Positions 11,526 through 21,900 of a DNA stretch of 64,000 nucleotides are shown here, in pieces. The stretch's first letter is position 1. The number at the start of each line of letters is the position of its first letter. Position numbers and translations under genes: made by a program. The notes under the pieces were generated by a model, which was not told the DNA's origin, did not search any database, and saw only the letters and a program-made list of their open reading frames with translations. This DNA comes from Phytophthora hibernalis. Its lineage: Eukaryota; Oomycota; Peronosporomycetes; Peronosporales; Peronosporaceae. Where the stretch lies: positions 372,001-436,000 of the forward strand of contig JAAKBF010000149.1 in the NCBI GenBank assembly GCA_012656075.1, given 5' to 3'.

Positions 11526-12355
11526 ATGAGCGCGACGGCGTGGGCGTCGTGGCTGGACCGTCTGGAGAGCGCGCGCGGCCAGGAGCAGGTGCTGTCCAGC
11601 AAGATCCGTTCAGGGAATGCGAGCGCCATCGGCACCAGCGTCTTCGCGCTGCAGCAGAGCGTCTCGCGGCTTAAAAGGGACTTCGACCAGCTGAAGCGGT
11701 CGTCCACCACAGTGTACGTTTTAAAAACCTACGTCTATTGACAATAATTCGAACACAAAAAGCTCATTAATTGGGTATTGTTGCAACTCAGGACGCAGCA
11801 GGAGATTGAGCGACGCGAACGACTGCTGGACCAGTTAGCGCAGGACCAGAAGGAGGACCTGGAGATGTACAACAGCCGCAAGACCTCGCGCGCCGCAGTG
11901 AGGTGCGGTCTGTAGAAATCCCAGTTGTAGATACCTTTGGTGGTAATTTCTCTCTTTTTTGGTTGCAGTCCCGGGGCGGCCGACGCGCCGGCCAGGCTGC
12001 TGAGCATGCAGAACCAGATCATGAAGGACCAGGACCAGCAGCTCGACATGATCGGCCAGGGCGTGTCCAACCTGCGCAACTACAGCCTTACGGTGAAGGA
12101 CGAGACGGATCTGCACGTGCGACTGCTGAACGAGATGGACGACGACGTGTCCCGCGTCACGGACGGCCTTGAGTCGGAGTCCGCTCGCGCCGCACGGGTG
12201 CGTCGATGACTTGTTTTCACTGTAATGCGTTACAGTCGTGCTGACTCACTCTTGACTTTTTGTAGGTGGCCAAGCAAAGCAACAACACCAAGCTGTACAT
12301 CACGATCCTGGTGCTGATAGTGATCCTCATCTTCCTCCTCTTGGCGGGCGGGTAA
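11526..12355 (+). CDS. Qc-SNARE, syntaxin-8/SYP5-like
   Basis: Tail-anchored SNARE of the endosomal/vacuolar fusion machinery. Three introns are inferred: 11714-11791, 11903-11968 and 12198-12265. The spliced frame is 205 residues without breaks. The SNARE motif is encoded by exon 3 ('QNQIMKDQDQQLDMIGQGV' to 'MDDDVSRVTDGLE'), with Gln at the expected ionic zero-layer position ('QDQQLDMIGQ'). Exon 4 encodes one C-terminal membrane span ('LYITILVLIVILIFLLL'). The N-terminal half is short and helical, consistent with a Qc subunit. Start MSATAWASWL at 11526 is preferred over an upstream in-frame ATG at 11493. Assignment to the syntaxin-8/SYP51 group is by overall pattern and not certain. Confidence 0.85.
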
Positions 12356-12568
12356 GCCGCTTCATGTCCAGTCCAGTCCACTGCGTCGTTACCTAGGGAG
12401 CATTCAGGCGGTCAACAGGTCAAAGACGCTAGGTGGTCCACCCCTAACGTCAGCAGCATAACGTCGCCTATGAAAAATTCATTAATCGATTTTACCCCAA
12501 TCTCTGCGTCCTTCATAAACCGTTACGACGCCATGACACTCTGCTGCCCCATTAGTCCGGACGCCGCC

Positions 12569-13816
12569 ATGGACAACTCGGAGCCGCGCGTCACGCGCCA
12601 GCAGCAGCAGAAGCTCCGCGCGGCCTACAACTCGCCCATGCGCCCGTCGCAGTACACGCGTGCGCCCGAAGACAGCGACGCGCCGCCGGACGAGACGCCG
12701 CGCCAAGCCGCCGCGCGCCGTGAACGCGAGCGCGTGAGCATGGAGCAGGTGCTGCTGGACCGCCGCTGGGCCTTCCACTGCGCGTCACCGCTCTTCCACT
12801 TCCAGCGCGCGCAGCTCGGTGAGTACGCGCACGACCTGGTCAAGACGCTGCGCGCCGCGGCGTTGCGCGCGTGCGGCCAGCAGTTCGGCTACAGCGTGAG
12901 CATCCGCAATACGGACACGTTCGTGGCCTTCCAGATCCGAGAGGAGCGCGACCGACGCCGCTCCAAGACAGAGAACAACGCGCCCGAACGCACGGGCGGC
13001 TTCGTGCTCTACTTCCCCACGGAGGAGGAGCAGCGCGCGCCGCGCAAAGGGCGCGAGAGACAACAGGTGCTGCTGCTACGAGGACATGAAGAGCTGCTGC
13101 GCTGGGTCTGCTCCTGGTTGCAGCGCCGCTTCCAGTGCGTCGTGAGCACACATGTGGTGCACATCCAGCAGTTCAACTTGAAGCGCTTGGCGCGCAACTG
13201 GGCGGTCGCTAGTTTGCTGGCTAAGAAGACCAGACCGAGCATTCAACAGGAGACGGACAACCAGATAGAAGGAGAACAGAGTTCGATGGAGACACAGGAA
13301 CCGCCGCGCGCGCCGCTGCTGCTCAAGTACCGAGCTACGAAAGAAGAGGACACCGTGCGCTCGTACACACTCACGGTGCCCTGGGCAACGCTGCGTCGAC
13401 TGTTTGAGCAGACTAAAGACGGACCAGGAGGCACTCGCCCGTCCGCGTTTATTCCAGGTACGCGAGGGAGCAGCGTTGCATTGTGTGCAAGGACTAACTT
13501 GTTGGTACGTGCTGGCTTGGTTCATTTAGAGCTCATTGAAATGACGGAGCGCCTGTACGTCGACGCGCTGCCTTTTGACTTGTCTACGTACGAGATTGAG
13601 CGAGTTGAAATGCAAGAAGTGGCTGTTGACCTAGACGGAGGCGTGGAGGTGAGTTTAGCTTGAACCGAGGAGGCTAGATTACGAGGACTGACGTGATGTG
13701 TTGCTCTTTATCAGTTGTACAGCATGGACCTCGTGCACACTGTGTTGTTCAGCTTGCTGGAGCTACTAGCAGTACAAGACGTTGCCACGACTTCGCGCCC
13801 GGAGACGACACTTTGA
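12569..13816 (+). CDS. CENP-L-like kinetochore protein
   Basis: Likely orthologue of CENP-L, the partner of CENP-N in the constitutive centromere-associated network. Introns at 13458-13529 (72 nt, in frame, with a GGACTAAC branch site) and 13649-13714 give 369 residues. Family signs: 'LLDRRWAFHCASPLFHFQ' matches the conserved opening (leucine-x-lysine/arginine-tryptophan then SPL/TPLY-F). Later come 'WVCSWLQRRFQCVVS' and 'VHIQQFNLKRLARNWAVA' (CENP-L/IML3 'FNLxxL' motif), and a C-terminal segment 'DLVHTVLFSLLELLAV' like the terminal dimer helix. Start MDNSEPRV at 12569 has a GCCGCC ATGG context; an upstream in-frame ATG at 12470 would add 33 residues. No signal peptide or other domain is seen. 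The call is by remote pattern, and a profile search would be decisive. Confidence 0.72.
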
Positions 13817-14066
13817 GTGTATATGGCGAGCAACTAATGACGGCGTGTCACTGATGGAACATCGAGGCTTGTTCGGCATGCCCACATGTATACCACACTG
13901 AGCACCCAAAGTGCTCTTTAGCGCACGTAGCAGTAGCAACCACCTACGAGTATACATGTACATGTACTTCCTTTGTTGATTTTGGGATCGAACTCATGGT
14001 TGCAATTCAAGCCAAGCTTATTGGATACATTTGCTTCCTACTTCGAAGTACTGCTTTGCCCGTCAC
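13817..14066. other. Short intergenic, nothing recognised
   Basis: This is the 3' side of the CENP-L-like gene. It contains only simple alternations such as overlapping acatgtac steps near 13955-13965. Confidence 0.4.
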
Positions 14067-15133
14067 TTAAACATAAAACATAGCATTCAGGGCGTTGTCG
14101 TGCACTGCCGCAAACTCGAAACTGGAGTTGTCGGAGGAGGCACCACCCGAGTTCTCGTTCAAAGAGATGTCGGCGCGTTTCGCGACTAAGTACGCATACT
14201 TCACCGATGCGGGGGCGACACGGAGCGACTGCAGCGCGCAAACGTGTACCACAGATTGTACGTTAGGCGATAAATGTCCTCCACAGACATGGCGTTTTCA
14301 TCCTGCAGCACAGTGGCTAGGGCACACTCGTGCCTTGGGTGCTGCTGTGACCGTACACGAAAAATCAAATCGATGCGGGTTGACAACGCCGGAGTCAATC
14401 ACTGTTCCAGGACGCACATTGCCCTTGCGGTCAACGTCACCCTTCTTCATCGGAAACAAAAAAACACGCGTGTGGTGACGCTTATTCACGATAATAAACG
14501 TGATGGGCGACGTCTTGCCTGCCGAAATCATCTTGGAGGCCTTGCGAAGAGAGCGCATCTCAGCTTTCGCGGAGGAGGTGGACTGGGGCCGTCCGGATTA
14601 ACATCGACGAAAGTCTTGGACTGCCCACGCCACGGTATCATAGCAGGCGCAAACATGGCCGCCATACCGTCATGTACAACGCGGATGCCGCCAAATTTCT
14701 TCTCGTATTGACGGAGGGCAGCGTTGATCACATTGCATACCAGAGAGCGTGGAAGAGGCCGTTCCTGGTGCTGCTCACGCCTACGAGGCGCAGACACATC
14801 GGCCACTCCCACCCTCGTGTTCTCAGCAAGATCAGGCGAGCGCTCGACATCCACGCGGTATTGAAAAATTTCTGCTGGAACCGCGCTAAGCGATACACGA
14901 AAGAAGTTGGTATCCAAATGCACCGAGTTATTCCCTCTTTCGATGACCGGGCGGCGACAAATTTTAAACTTCTGCTGGAGTTCAGGGTCATCAGCGCTAA
15001 CTTCGTGCACGCCCGTGCGACCGGTCTTGAGACGCGGGTCGGTCACGAGGTCACCCAGTGTCTCGTACCCGGAACCAGTAACCGTTCTGCCGTTGGGCCA
15101 ACTGTCGGCAGGCAGCCGGTTGACAATATGAAG
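14067..15133 (-). pseudogene. Argonaute pseudogene: N domain joined directly to the PIWI end
   Basis: Remains of an Argonaute gene. Reading on minus from ~15130: the N-terminal domain ('ICRRPVIERGNNSVHLDTNF', 'IFQYRVDVERSP', 'NAALRQYEKKFGGIRVVHDG', 'FVDVNP') is followed near 14560-14600 by sequence from the far end of PIWI ('TFIIVNKRHHTRVF', 'GNVRPGTVIDS', 'VLQDENAMSVEDIYRLTYNL', 'YTFARCSRSVS'). The linker, PAZ, MID and most of PIWI, including the first catalytic aspartates, are absent. About 500-600 codons are missing compared with a usual Argonaute. There are also frame changes near 14570, 14310 and 14215. The 5' end is cut at the junction with the duplicated HEATR5 segment at ~15134. Loss of whole domains plus several frameshifts supports a true relic rather than sequence error. 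Confidence 0.85.
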
Positions 15134-17470
15134 TTCTTTACCAGCACATTGAGCAAACGAGCACCAACGCACTGGAACATAAGAAGCTCGTCTCCTTCGG
15201 CTGATGTCGTCGTGACGTGGCAAGCGAGAGTGACAAACTCGTCCAAATACATGCACAAGAAATTTCCAACGCTGGATGCGGTGGACACTGGCAAGGCAGC
15301 CCCAGCAGAGAGCACCTCAAGGAAATACCGGCGTGCCGCAGCCAGATCAAAATGGAGTTGATTATTCTGATACACACCAGTCGTCAATGGTGGAACTAAC
15401 ATCATCAGCTCAAAAACGCGCAATACGCATTCCACTGCGAAGTGGCGTACTTGACGAGAAAGCGGAGGCATCAATGCAATGAGCTCACCCACACTTGCCT
15501 TTGTAGCGCGCCACGTATCCACTTGGGCAGCAGCAGCAGCAGATGCAAGTGAGCTTGCGTCAGTCTTGGGTAGATCAAGATTTGGCGTTGATGACCACTC
15601 TGAAAAATCGTCATCTCCTGCAGTCTCGGCCTTTCCAGCTGCCTGAATAACAGAGTTCATTCCCTTGGGACTCATCATGAGCTCTCCTGCGCTAGCCCCG
15701 AAAATGTGCTTGCGGATTCGCCAATAGCGATGCTACGACACAACAGGGCCCACAAACATGGTTCAGCACCTTCGTGCTCTCTGCCTTCCACGTCAAGTAG
15801 TGCCAGAGCTGTGCTCTGCAGTGCACCAATTCCATTCCGTTGCATGGTCGTGGAATCAGACAAAGAGAAAGAGAGCACATCCCACATGCCGTGTAACCCA
15901 GGCAAATATCCCCACAACAACTCGTTGTACTCTACGTGAAGTGCCGAAAAGAGGACGCAAAACAGATTCTGACGTCGAATCAATGTCGGATCCCTTTCCA
16001 CCAGCGTGCGAATACAAGACAGACCAACATTCTGCAGGATACTTCGACTCCAACCATTTGTGAAGACGCCTATATTAACGAGACCATTCTGTTCGAAGGC
16101 CTCTCCGTAGGCTCTCGACGAGGGTCCAGGCCCAGACGGCGGCGACAAAACTGGAGAGCCTGAGTGTTGCGCTGCTGTCAACGATGCTGGAGTTGCCGAG
16201 TTCAATAAAGCAGTATCGGACACGACGCGCAGAATATAATTTAAATCTGCAGACTGGAAGCGAGAAGGTGAAAAAACGACAACTTGCTCTAGAAACTTCA
16301 AGAACTCCAATTCAACACGAGCGTCGCCATCCTGACGAAGAAGCATCCAGTAATCGTAGAAATCGTTCAAACGATCGCTAGAGCCACCAAGCTCCGGACC
16401 GAGCGTCGCCACCACCTCGTTAATAATTCGCCCCAACGCTACTTTTGTACTTATTTGCCACCGCAGTCCACGTTTGTTCACCTTCGAATAGACAAAGCCT
16501 GCCAGCACATGTGCTTCGATAAGAGAAAATGTCGAGCTCACAAACTGTTCGTAGTCTCCTCCAGTAGAATTAACGGATTCCAGAATGATGCTCCACGAAT
16601 GTAAGATCCATGTGCGCAGCGGTTGTGAACATTCACCTGCAAACCGGAAAATGAGTCCTGTGTCGATTGAGATGCGTGAACCACACACTCGCTTAATACA
16701 TGCTAGCGCAAAAGCTGCGCCCGCTGATAAAACAGAAACGTCCAGGTCAGCATTGGAGCCATACGTGATGTTAGAAGCTCCCTGAGAAAGTTTATCCACC
16801 ACCAATCGTTTCTCCAATTCGATAATGAGCGCCTTGCAGTGATCTTCTCCAAGCAACAGTGCCAGTGTCCCCAACGCCTCGCCTGCGCCACGACGAACCT
16901 CTGAATTTTCACTTGAAATCATTTCACACAGCATCGTTTGCATTTGAAGAGGCCACGATGTTGCAGAAAGCGATGCTGATGCAGTTGCTGCGGTGCCAGA
17001 TTTTTCGAGACGCCTCGCTTCAGCAATTACAGCAAATAGCAATGAGCAAACATTGACTTCGCACTCAACCCGAACATCAGTCAAGGCCCCTGCGTAGTGC
17101 TGTAGGCACCGTAGTTGCAGGTCTTCCGGGATACTGTGGAAAAGTCGGCCAAACAAATGTACACTTGCATCCACTAGTCGAACATACGTGAACGGGCTGC
17201 AACCTGATCGTCTGTTTCCATTCTCAATGTTTTGTTCGCTGATTGACCTCCAAAACGTGTCGAGGTACTGGACTTCGAGTTCAGTATCCGTCAAAGCGTT
17301 TTCCCGTTGTTGCAATCCTAGCGCGTGATTGAGTTCTCTCGAGTACAGCCGTGATGGATTATCGCCCGTCACCAACCTCGAAAGGGTCACCACGTCGAGT
17401 GCGTTGTACGAATCGCTGAAAATCTGCGGAAGCATTGAAAAGCAATTGATGATCCATCCCATAAGACGAT
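15134..17470 (-). pseudogene. Partial duplicate of HEATR5 gene (copy 1)
   Basis: Nearly base-for-base copy of 21243-23698 inside the HEATR5 gene. The differences I could find are a 120-bp in-frame deletion (copy 2 bases 23515-23634 are missing at 17405/17406, at a TG microhomology), T/C at 17369 vs 23477, one C fewer at 15696-15699, one C more near 16849, and the two ends. It lacks both ends of the parent gene, so it cannot encode the whole protein. Its two open stretches (15675-17462, and ~15134-15678 running on into the Argonaute relic) are separated by the missing C. Both are fragments of the HEAT-repeat region. Very high identity means a recent segmental duplication, or an assembly duplication. 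Confidence 0.9.
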
Positions 17471-18672
17471 GGCCAGCGATTTGATCGTGTTGCTGCTGTC
17501 AGCAGCCAATCGGTTGATAAAAATGTGCAGCTTGCAGCACAAATTGTTGTCGAGCGCACTTATCCTTACCCGTTTTCCTTCAGCACATTCATCTGCGACC
17601 GCAATTCGTTCAGCTCCGATTCCTGTTGTGCAACTCGCAATTGAAAGCTCTCAGTAGCTGCCGCTGGGTCTCCATGGTCGCAAGATGCTGTCTCTCGTCC
17701 TCCGACGGCCGGAGAAAGGAGGCCTTCAGATCATTATCTTTGCGCAAATAGCTCACGTTCTGCTGCGAATTTGCTGACTTTTGGTCATCGTTTTCTACTG
17801 AAGCAAGCAAGTCCTTCTTTTCCTCAACCCACTGGACGTGTAGCTCAGTTGTTTGATCTTCTGCTCGGTCAATCCCATCAGACACCGCCGGTCGGGCAGC
17901 TTCGCACTTCTCATACAACAGCGGCAGATCTTTCCAGTGTGCTGTGGCTCTCGTTTCGCGCTCCAGAGCCTCCATCCTTTCTCGAAGTGCAGCTTCAAGC
18001 TTCAGCTCCATGCCACGAAACCCACCCGTAGATTGCATTGCTCACTGTATTGCTGGAGCTCAGACCCTGCGACGGCGTTAGCTCGTTGATCACCCTCACG
18101 GACCGATCTCGCTCTTCGCGGGGCTATTGATCAAAGTACCACGCCGACCCAACAACATCACATGAGTCGTTGGTGCCGACCAAAATGTCGATTAGTAACG
18201 TAGTCACAGTGATACTGTGCCTCTACGCAACACCCACCGGTTGTTCGCTCCTCGTGTTGGTAATCTGCGTCTGCGTTGTGATCGTGGACTCCAAGTACGC
18301 GAGATCCGACTGCTTGTTGGTCCATCACGCCCCAGCGTCGCCGCGTATTCGGATACCTCTGCACCACATCCACCATCAGCTTCACCGCCTACACACTCCT
18401 ACCTTTTAGTACAAGTAGGCGTTCAGGACTCTTTTCTCTTCCTTCGTCTCCACTGGAGTTCTGCCTTGCAACTCGCTCTCAAGGCCGAACTGGCCTGGGG
18501 GCTGCGGTGGACGTCTCTGTAGTGTCTTCCGTCTCTCCAGGCTGTGACGCGGCGGGGGCAGCTCTGCGCGGAAGACTGGGACTCCGCCGTCTCGGCGCTT
18601 AGCTCGCTGTCTCGGGACGGAGCGCGGCGCGGCGTCCATGTGCCGCTCACCTGACAGTTGTAGCATTTCCAA
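17471..18672 (-). pseudogene. Coiled-coil gene fragments
   Basis: Minus-strand pieces with coding character but no continuous gene. 17610-18038 reads as a charged helix ('LEAALRERMEALERETRA', 'ENDDQKSANSQQNVSYL', 'METQRQLL'), then after a one-base frame change continues 'QLRVAQQESELNELRSQ' up to a possible GTAAGG donor near 17570. 18423-18677 holds two frames with 'WKCYNCQ' and 'ESELQGRTPVETKEEKR'. I do not recognise the protein family. The pieces sit between two HEATR5 copies, so they may be part of what was moved or broken during the duplication. 18673-18927 shows nothing I can support. Confidence 0.4.
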
Positions 18673-18927
18673 TACACTTGAGTTCAGTAAGTGGAGAAAA
18701 ACGGCAAGTTCAGCTTAAGTGCGGGCAAAATGGCGAGGACAAATGTAACATTTTTCTCAAAACTCCAGGATTAAGCTTACCCAGTTTGCAAGTCTTAGGC
18801 GAACATGCACACGTTCATCCAGAGCAGACTGGATCAGCGCAGACATCTCCAGGAGACCGTCCTCTTGCGAGCATTTGCTGTTGAATACAGGATCGAAGTC
18901 GAAGTTTCTGGTCTACATGTACGTCGT

Positions 18928-21900
18928 TCAACCGAATCGACTCAGGTCAAGTTTGCTAGTGGCGGGGGCGGATGATGGAAGTGATCCCTTGGCTGGTGTC
19001 GAGCCTGACAGAGCAAGTCGTAACGCAGTCTCCAGGACGCGACGTAGCGTTGGCGTCATGGCTGCTACCGCCTCCTTGAATGCTGCTGCGTGGGTCTGCG
19101 CAAAGCATAGAAGCAGTCGAGCCAGGATGCCGGGGACTTGAGCATGAATCGCATTGTCAGTCGCAGATGGAGCTTGATAATTGAGCACTTCTGCCAATCG
19201 AGGAAGCAGTATGTGTACAAACGCGGTCCCGTGGAGGTCGTTTAGCTGCGACGTTAGCAGACGGAGAAGCCCTTCTGCCTCATCCAGCTCAGCAAGTTCC
19301 GCTGCTGTCTCTGGGTAGTCGTTTGCTGCGGCGACAATCTCCACGAGAGAAGGACCGAGTCCCATCAGATATCGATTCGCAATGGAGTTCTGGTGAACAT
19401 CGATGAGCTTTTTCACGACTCCATGCAAGCCTCGCAGCAGCTCTGAACTATAAGATGCATGTTGCTGCTTCTTGGCTCCGTCGTCTTCCTTTGCGGGTGC
19501 AAGCTCCAACATTGCTGATGTTGTTTCTGCTATCTCAGCGTGGAAGCGTCCTGCATCAGTCTGGAGACACACCGGGAAGTTCGCAACATAGTTCGCCGCA
19601 ATTTGCATGGCAAACGCTGGGGCAGTACGAATATCTTCCTTAAGCCACTCGGCGAGGAACTCGAGGGAACTGCTTATGGTCGACTTGATTCGGGCCAACG
19701 CCTCATCGCTGGGGCCGTTGTTTGCTTCAAGCGTGCGCGCCAGTGCAAGCACAGACTCGGTGGAAGCGCGACTTAGCTTTGCCACGGCTTCCTTTACCGA
19801 AGAAGAATGGTAGCCGCCAGCAACAGAGCAAATGGCCTGCTGTACCAATGATATCGAGCTCACCACCCCGTTTCGAGCTTCTTCTGTCGTATGTAGCAGC
19901 ACAATACCAGTGGTAGCGAGCTGGGCAACCTTCACCATGTGCTTGGCATCCTCGCTGTTTGCAACAGAACTACGGCGGGTTCTTGTATCTTTGCTCCCGA
20001 TACTCACTGCTCGAGCATGCCGAGTTTGCTCAGTTGCGTCACAAAGTTGGCAAACAATCTCGGTAGGACACAACCCCGCCTGAGCCACTGCATCGAAAAG
20101 TGCAGCACTGAGCTGATCGCTATCTTCTCCTGAGCGGCACATTTCTCGAGCAAACGCTAAATTTTCACGCGAGAGACATGAGAAAATAGCCTCCATGGCC
20201 TCAATCTGTGCCCGGCCAGTGCACCGTTTACTTGCGAGCATCAGAGCATTCAATGCAGTCGTTAGAAGCACCGGAAAGTTATTAGAGAACGAGCCACCTT
20301 GTTTGAGCGGATTCTCAGCCGAAGCTCTCAGTAGCAATGGAATGCTGCGAAGAACGGCCGGTAACTCCGTATCGTCCTCCATTCGATCGCGAGCGTTCGT
20401 GTTAACATGGAAAATCGCACATGACAACAGGACCGACGACCATTTAGGAATGTTCCCATCGGCTGCGTTGACCAGACTCACCGAGTTTGGTACGTAAACT
20501 TCCAATGCTGCCATCGCATTGACAATCTTTGGCCAGTACCGCTTGTAGAGTGTGCGTAGTGATTTCGATGCCATTATTACAGCCGCTGGAGCACTCGCAT
20601 CAGGCCCTATGGGTGGAAGCGGTATTTGTAAGGCTGGCATAACCCTCACCTCCTCAGAAAGCAACGACGCACTCGAAGTTGCATTCAACTGCGCCCACTG
20701 TGGACAACCCTGCATCACGACACCGTACGCGAATGTTGTATCCATCCAGCATTTAAACAAGTACTCGGTGGTTCCCGTTAAGCCACTAGTCATCGCTTTC
20801 ACTAGTGGAGAAGTTGCGATAGCACGGCGTTCATCATCACGCGCGTCCTTATTAGTGATCGCATCAGCGATACTTGACGTTAGCAATTCTCCGACAGATG
20901 CCAGGTTTGCAAGCGAAAGGGAGATGCGCGTGAGTTCATCTCCAATGAAATGCGCGTGGCCATAGTCCGGCATCACCACCGCTCTCAGGATACGCCCCAA
21001 CCCCACCTTATCTTGAATAAGATGAGCTGAGATGCACGCCCCAGCGACACCATGAGCCTCGAGAAGGAGTGGGGCGTAGAAATAACGTTCTTCGTCATTC
21101 TCTTGAGCAGTGGACAGCAACGGAGACTCGACTTGCACTTGCTTGAGAGCATGACGGATAGCAGACGAAAGCTGAGCGCGGTACGGGTCCAACAAATAAG
21201 CATCCCCAGCGGTAACTTCTGGATCACGTGCAGAGGCAAAATTCTTGACCAGCACATTGAGCAAACGAGCACCAACGCACTGGAACATAAGAAGCTCGTC
21301 TCCTTCGGCTGATGTCGTCGTGACGTGGCAAGCGAGAGTGACAAACTCGTCCAAATACATGCACAAGAAATTTCCAACGCTGGATGCGGTGGACACTGGC
21401 AAGGCAGCCCCAGCAGAGAGCACCTCAAGGAAATACCGGCGTGCCGCAGCCAGATCAAAATGGAGTTGATTATTCTGATACACACCAGTCGTCAATGGTG
21501 GAACTAACATCATCAGCTCAAAAACGCGCAATACGCATTCCACTGCGAAGTGGCGTACTTGACGAGAAAGCGGAGGCATCAATGCAATGAGCTCACCCAC
21601 ACTTGCCTTTGTAGCGCGCCACGTATCCACTTGGGCAGCAGCAGCAGCAGATGCAAGTGAGCTTGCGTCAGTCTTGGGTAGATCAAGATTTGGCGTTGAT
21701 GACCACTCTGAAAAATCGTCATCTCCTGCAGTCTCGGCCTTTCCAGCTGCCTGAATAACAGAGTTCATTCCCTTGGGACTCATCATGAGCTCTCCTGCGC
21801 TAGCCCCCGAAAATGTGCTTGCGGATTCGCCAATAGCGATGCTACGACACAACAGGGCCCACAAACATGGTTCAGCACCTTCGTGCTCTCTGCCTTCCAC

